A stretch of 64,000 nucleotides of DNA from Clostridia bacterium. Its GTDB lineage: Bacteria; Bacillota; Clostridia; Christensenellales; DTU072. The stretch covers positions 38,064 to 102,063 of the forward strand of contig JAFQOO010000008.1 of the NCBI GenBank assembly GCA_017403145.1. The letters run 5' to 3'. The notes under the pieces were generated by a model, which was given only the letters and a program-made list of their open reading frames with translations, searched no databases and was not told where the DNA came from. Position numbers and translations under genes: made by a program. Below, one piece after another: positions 44,394 through 52,029 of this stretch; the first letter of the stretch is position 1, and the number at the start of each line of letters is the position of its first letter.

Positions 44394-45592
44394 TTTGTCT
44401 CCAACATTTTTGTTATTATCAACTGTCCGCTAGATAGATATTCTCCACTTTGGGCATCTGTTTCATTGTATTTTAGTATACCATTATTTGGCTTTGCACT
44501 TTTATATATCATATAAGGGATAGGCTCTGCCGTGTGGGTTTTCTTAACGATAGGCGTTGCGTGGTCGGGGGTTATAACCATAGTAAAATCACCTTGTGTT
44601 TCTAGATATTTTACCATTTCGCCGACGACGTAATCCACCTTTTCTATTGCCTTTACCTTGCCCCAAACATCGCCTTGATGGCCACATTCGTCGGGAGCTT
44701 CCATATGGATATAAACGTAGTCGCATCCGCTCTCGAAGCACTTTTTAGCAACCTCTATTTTACCATCCCAGTTGGTAGATAAAGTACCGGTCGCGCCCTC
44801 TACTTCGGGAGATGCCATACCTGCGCCTATTGCAATTCCTTTTAGCAAATCAACTGCCGAAATTACCGCACCCTTTAGTCCATACTTTTCTTCAAAATTA
44901 TCTAGACTGGGCTTGGTCCCGGCGCCCCAAAACCATACGTGAGTTGCAGGGTTTTTACCATTCTTTATTCTCTCTAAATTTACGGGGTGATTTTTTAGAA
45001 CCTCGTGTGAGCGCTCTATTAAGCTTAATAGTTTATCGCCATATTCTCCACTAGGTAGATAGTCGCCTATCACCCTTCCGCTAATGTCGTGAGGAGGAGT
45101 TAGGTGGGTTGCGGTGGTACCGTTTTTTATTATCATACAATGACGATAACTCACGCCCGCGTAAAAAGAAAACTCGTCGTCGCTAAGAGCCTCTTTTACA
45201 GCCTTTATAAGCTCGCTTGCTTCGGCGGTGGATATTTCCCCTGCCGAATAATCAACCATCGTTTTATTGGCGATATCGTCCTCTCCGGATAGGGTAACGA
45301 GGTTGGTGCGCACAGCGATATCACCCTCTTGCATATCGACACCGATAGAGAGAGCTTCTAGGGGGCTTCTTCCGCTATAATACTTTTCGGGGGCATATCC
45401 TATAACCGAGAGATTTGCGACGTCGCTACCGGGCTTCATACCATCTGGAACGGTTTTAACTAGCCCTATTTGCGAAAGAGGAGCAAGTCTATCGATATTA
45501 GGGGTACAAGCATATTCAAGAGGAGTTTTACCATCGAGAACGTCCATCTTATAATCAGCCATACCGTCGCCCAATACGACTAGATACTTCAT
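44390..45592 (-). CDS. apgM: Cofactor-independent phosphoglycerate mutase, archaeal (ApgM) type
   Basis: 400 aa from the ATG at 45592. MKYLVVLGDGMADYKMDVLDGKTPLEYA is the family start; YIHMEAPDECGHQGD and ITPDHATP carry the metal-binding residues of this alkaline-phosphatase-superfamily enzyme. It interconverts 3- and 2-phosphoglycerate; some relatives are annotated as homoserine kinases (ThrH-like), which cannot be excluded. A longer in-frame start is rejected because it runs through the promoter. Confidence 0.9.
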   Translation of the reverse strand: MKYLVVLGDGMADYKMDVLDGKTPLEYACTPNIDRLAPLSQIGLVKTVPDGMKPGSDVANLSVIGYAPEKYYSGRSPLEALSIGVDMQEGDIAVRTNLVTLSGEDDIANKTMVDYSAGEISTAEASELIKAVKEALSDDEFSFYAGVSYRHCMIIKNGTTATHLTPPHDISGRVIGDYLPSGEYGDKLLSLIERSHEVLKNHPVNLERIKNGKNPATHVWFWGAGTKPSLDNFEEKYGLKGAVISAVDLLKGIAIGAGMASPEVEGATGTLSTNWDGKIEVAKKCFESGCDYVYIHMEAPDECGHQGDVWGKVKAIEKVDYVVGEMVKYLETQGDFTMVITPDHATPIVKKTHTAEPIPYMIYKSAKPNNGILKYNETDAQSGEYLSSGQLIITKMLETK

Positions 45593-45620
45593 ATAATTAC
45601 CTACTATGAAATTTGAAAAT

Positions 45621-45649
45621 ATTATACTCCAAATGTCAATAATAGTCAA
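45621..45649 (-). promoter_or_regulatory. Promoter of apgM-alaS
   Basis: TTGACT (45649-45644), 17 bp spacer, TATAAT (45626-45621), minus strand. Confidence 0.75.
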
Positions 45650-45658
45650 AGAATTAGA

Positions 45659-45694
45659 TTGACAAATGAAAAAATGTGTGATAATATCTATAAT
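45659..45694 (+). promoter_or_regulatory. Probable promoter of tRNA-Ser
   Basis: TTGACA at 45659-45664; candidate -10 boxes are TAATAT at 45682 (17 bp spacer) and TATAAT at 45689 (24 bp). It is back-to-back with the apgM promoter. Confidence 0.55.
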
Positions 45695-45746
45695 GCGATT
45701 AAGGAAAACCTTTTTTGCATACAATAAAATAACAAAGATTATATTC

Positions 45747-45838
45747 GGAGAAATACCCAAGAGGCCGAAGGGGCTCCCCTGCTAAGGGAGTAGTACGTGA
45801 GAAGCGTAGCCAGGGTTCAAATCCCTGTTTCTCCGCCA
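45747..45838 (+). tRNA. tRNA-Ser(GCT)
   Basis: 92 bases with encoded CCA. Acceptor GGAGAAA / TTTCTCC; anticodon stem CTCCC / GGGAG with loop CTGCTAA giving anticodon GCT (codons AGC/AGU); a long variable arm; T arm CAGGG-TTCAAAT-CCCTG. Two terminator hairpins follow. The accessory island begins immediately after it. Confidence 0.96.
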
Positions 45839-45840
45839 TC

Positions 45841-45916
45841 AATAACCTAATCCGAACTCAAATCGGGTTAGGTTATTTTCTTTACGTAAAGTCCTTTCGT
45901 AAGGGCTTTTTCTTTT
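45841..45916 (+). terminator. Tandem terminators after tRNA-Ser
   Basis: First hairpin AATAACCTAA...TTAGGTTATT with an inner TCCGA/TCGGG pairing (45841-45880). Second hairpin AAAGTCCTT / AAGGGCTTT followed by a T run (45888-45916). Confidence 0.8.
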
Positions 45917-46054
45917 TATTCAATACAGGAACACGCCATAGTGCCAAAATTGAATTTTAGTTCATTTTATGTTGTTGTAATATCTAAAGAGATTGAAATT
46001 ATTTAAAAGTTATGCTATAATTCAAAAAACCAAATAGAGAATAGAGGCGTATAA

Positions 46055-46197
46055 ATGCGTTTTTTAGGAAATAAAACGAGAATGTTGGAAAATATCCAAT
46101 TTGTATAGATGACAATAATATAAATGGTGAGGTGTTTTGCGACTTATTTGCAGGCTCTGGTTCTGTTGGCGATTATTACAATAAGGGTAGTATATGA
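46055..46197 (+). pseudogene. Remnant of a D12-class adenine DNA methyltransferase (N-terminus, frameshifted)
   Basis: From the ATG at 46055 the frame reads MRFLGNKTRMLENIQFV then stop; shifting one base at about 46105 restores IDDNNINGEVFCDLFAGSGS. Together these are the N-terminal substrate and AdoMet (FAGSG) motifs of Dam-like methylases. A one-base loss in the GTATAGAT stretch explains the break. The restored frame ends at a TGA overlapping the ATG of the next gene (ATGA at 46194), so the rest of the gene has been replaced. The 355-base gap after tRNA-Ser otherwise holds only the tandem terminators. Confidence 0.85.
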
Positions 46198-47633
46198 AGA
46201 AAACATATGTAACTAAAATGCCTAATCATATTGGTGCTTTTCTTAAAGCAAGTAAATGTTTTTCCGAACTTGGCATTAATATTACAAGAGTAAGTTATAA
46301 TAAAGCCGTTGATTCTCACACACTATTTATTGAAGTTGACGGTGAAAAAACACGTTTAGAACAAGCAAATAAAAAATTAAAAGAAATCGGTTATCTTTCT
46401 AATGCGGAAGAAAATAGCAAAATTGTTTTGTTGTCTTTTTATTTAAAGGACGTTCCTGGAAGCGTCACTAACGTTTTAGAACTAATTAGTAAGTTTAATT
46501 TTAATATTTCATACATAAGCTCTCAAGAAAACGGTAGTGAATATCAACAATTCAAAATGGGATTATACATCAACGATGTAAATAGTTTAACTGAGTTTTT
46601 AACTCAAGCCGAAAAGCTTTGTGAGGTTAAAGTTATAGACTACAATAATACTGAAAAAGTCTATGACAATAGTATTTTCTACAATTCATATGTCGACGGC
46701 TTAATAAAAACATTAACGCTTCCATTAGATAAGAAAGAAAAACTTTTAGTAAATGTGAATTTAGCGATGCAAACGCTTGACGAACAAGGACTTTCTCCTT
46801 ATATAACTTTTGATAGTATTAGTAAATTTGCAGAACTTTTAGCAGAATGTAAGGGAGATAACTTTCATCCGAGAGTAACTGAACATCACATAACTGAGAC
46901 AACTAAAATTATACTTATAGAACCTGATTGCGGTAGTAATACCACAATAATAGAAAGCAAAGGAGAAAGACTTTTCGTTGATTCGGGCTACGCTTGTTAT
47001 AAAAAAGAAATGCTTGAACTAATAAAAACGCTTGTTCCCGATTTTAAAAAACAAAAAGAAAAATTACTAATTACGCACGTAGACGTTGACCATGTAGGTC
47101 TTATTAATGAATTTGACGAAATTATACTTAGTCAAAGAAGCGCTGAGAGTTTATTTCTCGAAGCAAACAAATTGCCTGGATTTAGAGAGAAAAACCATTT
47201 GCATCTCCCTTACGTTAACATCTGCAAAATATTAACAGAATATGAAGTTGCAGATAAAGAGAAACTTTGCCCGATGTGGAAAAAATCTAGTTTAACTGCG
47301 CCTATAGAACAAATCGGCTTTTATAATATAGGAGAACTTAATTTTGAAGTTTATGAAGGAAAGGGAGGACATTTATCTGGTGAAATATTATTAATTGATT
47401 ATGAAAATAAAATAGCCTTTTCGGGTGATATTTTTATCAATCTTTCGGAATTAACTAAAAAACAAGCCGAATATAATAAATACGCACCGATACTAATGAC
47501 TTCAGTTGATACCGATTCGAAACTTTGTTCAAAAGAACGCGCTACTTTTTTGCAAAGATTAGGCATTGGAGAATGGAATATTTTTGGTGGACATGGACAA
47601 ATGAAAGTTTATGCGCCTCAAGTAAAGAAATAA
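46194..47633 (+). CDS. ACT-ACT-metallo-beta-lactamase-fold protein
   Basis: 479 aa. Two ACT ligand-binding domains at about 1-70 (GINITRVSYNKAVDSHTLFI) and 76-150 (DVPGSVTNVLELISKFNFNI). A middle linker follows, then a metallo-beta-lactamase fold with THVDVDHVG near 294-302 and SGDIF and GGHG later. The HxDxDH layout marks a metal-dependent hydrolase. ACT domains usually sense amino acids, so an amino-acid-gated hydrolase is plausible. Substrate unknown. It follows the broken methylase in a four-base overlap, which looks like a recombination join. AT-rich. Confidence 0.75.
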   Translation: MKKTYVTKMPNHIGAFLKASKCFSELGINITRVSYNKAVDSHTLFIEVDGEKTRLEQANKKLKEIGYLSNAEENSKIVLLSFYLKDVPGSVTNVLELISKFNFNISYISSQENGSEYQQFKMGLYINDVNSLTEFLTQAEKLCEVKVIDYNNTEKVYDNSIFYNSYVDGLIKTLTLPLDKKEKLLVNVNLAMQTLDEQGLSPYITFDSISKFAELLAECKGDNFHPRVTEHHITETTKIILIEPDCGSNTTIIESKGERLFVDSGYACYKKEMLELIKTLVPDFKKQKEKLLITHVDVDHVGLINEFDEIILSQRSAESLFLEANKLPGFREKNHLHLPYVNICKILTEYEVADKEKLCPMWKKSSLTAPIEQIGFYNIGELNFEVYEGKGGHLSGEILLIDYENKIAFSGDIFINLSELTKKQAEYNKYAPILMTSVDTDSKLCSKERATFLQRLGIGEWNIFGGHGQMKVYAPQVKK

Positions 47634-47678
47634 AAATATAATTTCTGTTAAATTCCCGTCGTAATTATAAGAAAAAAC

Positions 47679-47702
47679 GCTAAGAATTAATTAATTCTTA
47701 GC
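47679..47702. repeat. 24-base perfect palindrome
   Basis: GCTAAGAATTAA and its exact reverse complement, no loop. On the minus strand it is followed by TTTTTTC, so it could terminate a minus transcript; on the plus strand it trails the ACT-MBL gene by 45 bases. Confidence 0.6.
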
Positions 47703-47783
47703 CAAAAATAATTAACTCTTTTGAGTAGACTAACTTACCTTATCTTTTCCTAGTAGTTTTACTTTTTACACGCTCCGTCAAGA

Positions 47784-47815
47784 AAAACCCGAGACGAACA
47801 AGTCTCGGGTTTTTG
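47784..47815 (+). terminator. Strong intrinsic terminator downstream of the ACT-MBL gene
   Basis: 12-bp perfect stem AAAACCCGAGAC / GTCTCGGGTTTT, 6-base loop, T run. Confidence 0.8.
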
Positions 47816-47824
47816 CTTGCACAG

Positions 47825-48062
47825 AAGGGAGATGTACCCTATCGTTTTAACGATTAGGGTGCATTAGTTTGGTATGCAAGGCATCGCCAAACCTGGCGAA
47901 AGCGAACACCCTGTGTTCGTGTCCATTAAATAAACAAGGCACCTTACAAGCAAGATACCCTATTACTTTTTTGTTTGTTTGAGATAGTCTTTCGCTATAC
48001 GGTTTCTCCGCCAAGTGGGGCAGTGACGAACACCAAACAAATTCGTTACTGCCTTTTCTTTT
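47825..48062 (+). ncRNA. Candidate structured RNA ending in an intrinsic terminator
   Basis: Five or six well-formed hairpins follow one another on the plus strand. They are ACCCTATCGTT/AACGATTAGGGT (47836-47860), TGCAT/ATGCA (47860-47878), CGCCA/TGGCG (47885-47898), CGAACAC/GTGTTCG (47903-47919) and ATAG/CTAT (near 47983-47997). A 12-pair terminator stem GGCAGTGACGAA/TTCGTTACTGCC (48019-48053) closes the series with TTTTCTTTT. An antisense frame of 74 codons exists but looks like a shadow. I cannot name an RNA family. Confidence 0.4.
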
Positions 48063-48091
48063 AGTTTTCATTAGAAAACACCCTTCTTATT

Positions 48092-48125
48092 ATACCTCAC
48101 CTTAATAGGTGGGGTATATTTTTAT
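48092..48125 (+). terminator. Second hairpin-T-run after the candidate RNA
   Basis: ATACCTCACC / GGTGGGGTAT with a 6-base loop, followed by ATTTTTAT. Confidence 0.55.
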
Positions 48126-48226
48126 ATGTATTTTTCCAAATGTTGTGGAGATTTTTGGTCTTTTTACTAAGGATTATTCGAATGTAAATATTTTACCTTC
48201 CGACGTTCCTAGTGTGGCACAGCGAT

Positions 48227-48408
48227 ATAGTTAGCACAAAGTAAGAGATTTTTTTGAGCTTAATCATTTGATTAGGCTCTTTTTTTATGCTCAAAAAATT
48301 CGCTCGAGGAGCCTTTGTGCAGCCCCCTACTAATTATCAACTATTTATACACTATTTCTATGCCTTTTTATTTAATGCCTCCACCAAATATATAGCTGTG
48401 CTAACTAT
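48227..48408. repeat. 12-bp inverted repeats around a terminator-like hairpin
   Basis: ATAGTTAGCACA at 48227-48238 and its exact reverse complement at 48397-48408 enclose about 160 bases. Inside is the hairpin GAGCTTAATCA/TGATTAGGCTC (48256-48279) with a run of T, and no reading frame. It could be a remnant of a small mobile element or a regulatory stem. The wider gap 47634-48452 holds only the palindrome, terminators and candidate RNA listed separately. Confidence 0.5.
48256..48287 (+). terminator. Intrinsic terminator inside the inverted repeats
   Basis: GAGCTTAATCA / TGATTAGGCTC stem with eight T following. Confidence 0.65.
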
Positions 48409-48452
48409 CCACTGCCGAAAGGCAAAATAAAATATTTGGAGGTATAAAGCCC

Positions 48453-48827
48453 ATGAAAAAAGTAGTTTATTCTGTTTATAGAACCGGTAAATCCGATTCT
48501 AAGATCTCTGGTATCGGTTACGTTACCGAGAAAGATCTAATCACCGCTTGTATAGGACAAAACGGAAAGCCCTATATAAGAGTTTTTGAAGACTGTATTG
48601 ATGATTGCAATGCAGTTGGTGAAGAACAGATTGAGTTCAAAGCTCTTTTCAAAGAACTCAAAGAGATTCGCGTAGAAGTTAAGAATTCATTTGGTGAGAG
48701 TAAAGGATATGACACCAAAGAAGTAGAACTTTACTACAACATTTGGTTCAAATATGCTCGTTGTTGTATTCAATCCTATCTAACTCAATCAACGCTTCCC
48801 ATTCTTTTTCGCTTACCTCAATCGTAA
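48453..48827 (+). CDS. Hypothetical protein, probably with a chimeric C-terminus
   Basis: 124 aa, GGAGG eleven bases before the ATG. The first 102 residues look coherent (KVVYSVYRTGKSDSKISGIGY, YYNIWFKYAR). The last 25 or so (CCIQSYLTQSTLPILFRLPQS) are encoded antisense to a decayed gene on the other strand, suggesting a deletion fused two unrelated pieces near 48750. No family recognised; it resembles small cargo proteins of conjugative elements only in context. Confidence 0.5.
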   Translation: MKKVVYSVYRTGKSDSKISGIGYVTEKDLITACIGQNGKPYIRVFEDCIDDCNAVGEEQIEFKALFKELKEIRVEVKNSFGESKGYDTKEVELYYNIWFKYARCCIQSYLTQSTLPILFRLPQS

Positions 48828-48952
48828 CAAAGTCACGCCCACCCATTTGCACGGTGGCGCTTTCCATATCCTCGCAGGGATAATAGTACAGATATTTACC
48901 CTCAGTTTTAGCGGGTTTTTTTCTTGTTGTAATGATATGCTAACTTATCCAT
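48748..48952 (-). pseudogene. Broken small regulator-like gene (ICE-type remnant)
   Basis: On the minus strand an ATG at 48952 starts MDKLAYHYNKKK. A run of A then shifts frame, and the next frame continues PAKTEGKYLYYYPCEDMESA to a TGA at 48750 (about residue 66). From memory this resembles the N-terminus of sigma-70-like/HTH proteins carried by Firmicute conjugative elements; I cannot verify that. It is frameshifted and truncated. The rest of the 432-base gap before the C-protein gene holds only the C-box region. Confidence 0.5.
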
Positions 48953-49185
48953 AGTCCTATTATTCCAAAGTAAAGATGACAATGTGTGTCATATTTATAA
49001 ACTTTTTTAGAAGATTTTAGCGGTGCGTTTTTCCCGAAAAGATGATGCAGATTTCAACGCCTAAGCAGGTTAAGGAAATTGCACAAAATTGCAATTTCGA
49101 CTTCTAAACAAGTGGGAAACCCACTTTAGCTTATCGCCACTATAAGTATATAATTTTATTATATAAGAGTCAAGCAAATAAGCCT

Positions 49186-49231
49186 ATGTGACTTAAAGTC
49201 CGTTGTGAAAAAAGTCACTTTTTGTTAAAAT
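49186..49231 (+). promoter_or_regulatory. C-box operator and promoter of the restriction cluster
   Basis: Two GACT-AGTC-type dyads in tandem (ATGTGACTTAAAGTCCG at 49186-49202, then GTGAAAAAAGTCAC at 49205-49218) form a typical C-box, very like the published C.AhdI-group operator. A promoter TTGTGA (49203-49208), 17 bp, TAAAAT (49226-49231) is overlapped by the right half. C-proteins activate at the left dyad and repress at the right, delaying endonuclease synthesis. Confidence 0.75.
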
Positions 49232-49259
49232 ATATCTATAAGAATTTAGGAGTATAAAA

Positions 49260-49466
49260 ATGGACGTAAAGATTTTAGTTGGTAAAAGAGTAAAAGAACT
49301 ACGCAACAAACTAGGCATAAGCCAAGAAGAACTTGCCGACTTAGCAGAATTAGATAGAACTTACATAACTAGCGTAGAGTGTGGTAGAAGAAACATCTCG
49401 ATTGTTAATATTGAAAAGCTTGCTACTGCACTTAAAGTAACGCTTAAAGAATTTTTTAATTTCTAA
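49260..49466 (+). CDS. Restriction-modification controller (C) protein, XRE-type HTH
   Basis: 68 aa, all helix-turn-helix: RVKELRNKLGISQEELADLA followed by DRTYITSVECGRRNISI. The recognition helix wording RTYITSVECGRRN is characteristic of C-proteins of type II systems. A C-box lies upstream and two nuclease genes follow, with a 14-base gap to the next. It should autoregulate and time nuclease expression. Confidence 0.88.
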   Translation: MDVKILVGKRVKELRNKLGISQEELADLAELDRTYITSVECGRRNISIVNIEKLATALKVTLKEFFNF

Positions 49467-49480
49467 TAGGAGAAAAACAA

Positions 49481-50080
49481 ATGACGAAAACAGAATTGTT
49501 TATTAAACTTGCACAACCTAATGAAAACGGAGTTAGTCGTTGGGTAGATATAGGCGAATTTGTTGGCGAATATGCTTGCTTAACTTTTGGCAACGGAGCA
49601 TCTTGGGCAAGAAAAGAATCTATGCTCGCAAGAAAATACGTTATAGAGTTTGATAAGAGCATCACTCCAGGAAACGGCATAGATAGAATACGCTTAAATG
49701 GTCTTAATAACGGCGACTACTCTCAACACATTCGAGCAGATATAAAAAGAACAATAAGAGCTCAACGCTGTGTTGTATTGGGAACATTTAATCCTGAAGT
49801 TGACCATAAAAACGGAATGAAAAATGAAAACCGTGTTATGCGAAACGAAGACCAACGTTTAGAAGATTTTCAACCATTAAGTAAAGCCGCTAATGATGCA
49901 AAACGTCAATATTGTAAAGAGTGTCGCAGAACGGGTATCCGCTATGATGCTAAAAAATTGGGATATCCTATGTCGTATTACAAAGGTGGAGCAACCCACA
50001 ATAATGAAGAAAATGCATGTGAAGGTTGTTATTGGTATGACCCAATTGAGTTCAAAAAACATTTACAGGAGAAGAAATAA
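49481..50080 (+). CDS. HNH-type restriction endonuclease
   Basis: 199 aa. A beta-beta-alpha-metal HNH site is visible as EVDHKNG (106-112) with FQPLSKAANDAKR (130-142). Cysteine pairs C145/C148 and C180/C183 likely bind structural zinc. CEGCYWYDPIEF near the end is a signature I associate with type II HNH endonucleases. The N-terminal 100 residues would be the DNA-reading part. Cleavage specificity cannot be deduced. Follows the C-protein; the next gene begins two bases after its stop. Confidence 0.8.
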   Translation: MTKTELFIKLAQPNENGVSRWVDIGEFVGEYACLTFGNGASWARKESMLARKYVIEFDKSITPGNGIDRIRLNGLNNGDYSQHIRADIKRTIRAQRCVVLGTFNPEVDHKNGMKNENRVMRNEDQRLEDFQPLSKAANDAKRQYCKECRRTGIRYDAKKLGYPMSYYKGGATHNNEENACEGCYWYDPIEFKKHLQEKK

Positions 50081-50082
50081 GA

Positions 50083-51216
50083 ATGACTACGCATGTTTTT
50101 GTTGTAGATGTTAACACTTTTAAATATCACTTGGAATATATGTTTGCAGGTACAGGGGCCGGGCAAAAGCAATCACCATTTCTCACTAATTCAGCAGTTT
50201 CATACAATTGGAAAACAGAACAAATGTTGGTTGGAATGGTTGCAGATATTTCAAGAATAAGAATAGGAGATAAAGTAATATTTTATCTTCAAACTAAGGG
50301 AACGAATCAAGGGACATTTTTTGGCGTGTTTAAAGTTGCATCTTTGCCCTTTTTTGATGAAAACGATACAAATAATTATTTGGTAAATCAAACAGGTAAA
50401 GGCTTGTCTTTTAGAATTCTTATAGAACCAGATGAGGTGTATGCAAAAGGACTCACGGAACATGAATTTTTAGATTCATTGCAAGGTAAAAATCATCCTA
50501 GTGATATGTGTTGGAGTTTAATTTATAGAAAACTAAAAGCAAATCGTGGTTGTACAATGATTACCGATTATGAATTTAATGATTTTATCCAAAAAGTAAG
50601 AGCTAAAAACAATAGTAATTATCTTATAAGCAATAATTTTACTTTTGATTCTACAAACAATGAAATATGCGTAGCATCGTCAACTCAAGCTTATCTAGGG
50701 CGAAGAAATAGTTTAGATATTCTTCCACGTCTTCTTAATAAAGCACATAACTCGAATGCTTTTGAATCACATCTCCAAGCATATTTAACACAAAATTTTG
50801 ATAATGCGATATTATCTCCATTACTAATTCCATATCCTGGACAATTTTGTTGGATTGGCAATGAAGTTTCTTGTGGCGTTGGAATGCAAAGGATAGATTT
50901 AATGATTAAGCAAGAAACTGAGTTAGAAGTCGTAATACGCATAATTGAATTAAAATACACTACTCCATATCTTGAAATAGCGACAAAACAATTATCTTGG
51001 TATCTTGAGTGGCTATCATATTATGTAGCTCCTAAATATACAGGGAAAAGTATCAGAGTAATACCCACCATCATTGCAAACGGTGCTTTAACGAATCAAT
51101 TACAAACACAATACCAAAGTTGTAGTTATACTATCCAAAGCGTCAACGTAGAACCAATACAATACATAGGTTTTAATATAACTACTAATAATATCAATTT
51201 TACACGCTATTTATAA
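50083..51216 (+). CDS. PUA/EVE-like plus PD-(D/E)XK nuclease
   Basis: 377 aa. N-terminal domain (about 1-165) has EVE/PUA-like features (HVFVVDV at the start, IGDKVIFYLQTKGTNQGTFF in the middle), a fold that reads modified bases. The C-terminal domain has a PD-(D/E)XK core: E228, D272 (RIDLMI) and E289-x-K291 (IELKY). This combination suits a modification-dependent or type II-like endonuclease. Start at 50083 is the ATG immediately after the HNH gene. It converges on the methyltransferase operon at a shared hairpin. Confidence 0.7.
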   Translation: MTTHVFVVDVNTFKYHLEYMFAGTGAGQKQSPFLTNSAVSYNWKTEQMLVGMVADISRIRIGDKVIFYLQTKGTNQGTFFGVFKVASLPFFDENDTNNYLVNQTGKGLSFRILIEPDEVYAKGLTEHEFLDSLQGKNHPSDMCWSLIYRKLKANRGCTMITDYEFNDFIQKVRAKNNSNYLISNNFTFDSTNNEICVASSTQAYLGRRNSLDILPRLLNKAHNSNAFESHLQAYLTQNFDNAILSPLLIPYPGQFCWIGNEVSCGVGMQRIDLMIKQETELEVVIRIIELKYTTPYLEIATKQLSWYLEWLSYYVAPKYTGKSIRVIPTIIANGALTNQLQTQYQSCSYTIQSVNVEPIQYIGFNITTNNINFTRYL

Positions 51217-51221
51217 CATTG

Positions 51222-51249
51222 AAAAAGTGAGGTCTTTGCCTCACTTTTC
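51222..51249. terminator. Bidirectional terminator between nuclease and methylase genes
   Basis: AAAAGTGAGG / CCTCACTTTT with a 6-base loop; the stop codon of the minus-strand methylase lies inside the stem. Confidence 0.85.
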
Positions 51250-52029
51250 TTTCTTAAATACAAAGATGTATTCGTGTTTAAAAAGATATAAACCATTTTT
51301 TAACGCACGTTGCTTCCAAAGTGCTTTTTGGTTTGTTTTTCCTTTTGTTTCTTCAAAATTTTTAACGATTGTGGCTTTTAGAGTTAAGCCTTCTTGTTGC
51401 ATAGCTTGCATACAATAAAAGCCAAGTGGGACAAGTTGACTGTTTGCATATTTATCACCAATAACAACGGCGCAATATCTTCCTTTTTCAAGTATAGCAG
51501 AGGTATTTTTAACAACTTGGCGAAAATTATCTATAAATTCTTCTAAGTTTTTAGAGTTCGACAAGTCATTGGTATCTTCACTAAACTTGATTATATCCCA
51601 ATATGGTGGATGATAGATTATAAACTGAACGTTTTTAATCTTGTATGTGTCAAGAATTCTATTAGTATCAAACGTCCTACTATCATCTACAAAGGTATCG
51701 GCTATAATTCCATCCTTTTGCTCAGAGTGAATTCTTCCAATAGCTTCCATTGCCACATCGGGTTGTAATTCTATACCAATAGAATTTCTTCCCATACGTT
51801 GCGCTTCAATAAGTGTTGTTCCACTTCCTGCAAAAGGGTCTAAAACAAAATCACCTGCTTTTGTATATCGAGTCAACAGTTGATGTGGTATTTGAGGAAC
51901 GAAATTACCGTGATAATGTCCATCGTGGGCGCCCGAATTATCTCTTTGTGGAATAATCCATAAGCTATCCGTCCAAACGTCGGTAAGCTCTTTCCATTTT
52001 GTCATATCAAGGTCGTTAATTTTGCTCAT
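51241..52029 (-). CDS. DNA methyltransferase, beta-class (N4-cytosine or N6-adenine)
   Basis: 262 aa. AdoMet motif I is DPFAGSGTTLIEA, and the catalytic motif IV reads HPPYW, which precedes motif I in most alpha-type orders but follows it here. Motif order and the xPPY form fit the amino-methyltransferase group; HPPYW does not decide between N4C and N6A. QALWKQRALKNGLYLFKHEYI near the end is a typical closing block. The ATG overlaps the preceding methylase stop by one base. It should protect host DNA from one of the opposing nucleases. Confidence 0.83.
   Translation of the reverse strand: MSKINDLDMTKWKELTDVWTDSLWIIPQRDNSGAHDGHYHGNFVPQIPHQLLTRYTKAGDFVLDPFAGSGTTLIEAQRMGRNSIGIELQPDVAMEAIGRIHSEQKDGIIADTFVDDSRTFDTNRILDTYKIKNVQFIIYHPPYWDIIKFSEDTNDLSNSKNLEEFIDNFRQVVKNTSAILEKGRYCAVVIGDKYANSQLVPLGFYCMQAMQQEGLTLKATIVKNFEETKGKTNQKALWKQRALKNGLYLFKHEYIFVFKKEK

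Noticed and set aside
45593..45760. 56-codon upstream extension of the phosphoglycerate mutase
   Set aside because: It runs through a clear promoter and into the tRNA gene; MKYLVVLGDG is the family start.
47679..47702. 24-base palindrome as a replication or recombination site
   Set aside because: Sequence is simply AT-rich with no known site consensus; a terminator for a minus transcript is the simpler reading.
47847..48071. 74-codon minus-strand frame in the island gap
   Set aside because: It is antisense to a chain of hairpins ending in a plus-strand terminator, has no good ribosome site, and its composition follows the stems. I treat it as a shadow of a possible RNA.
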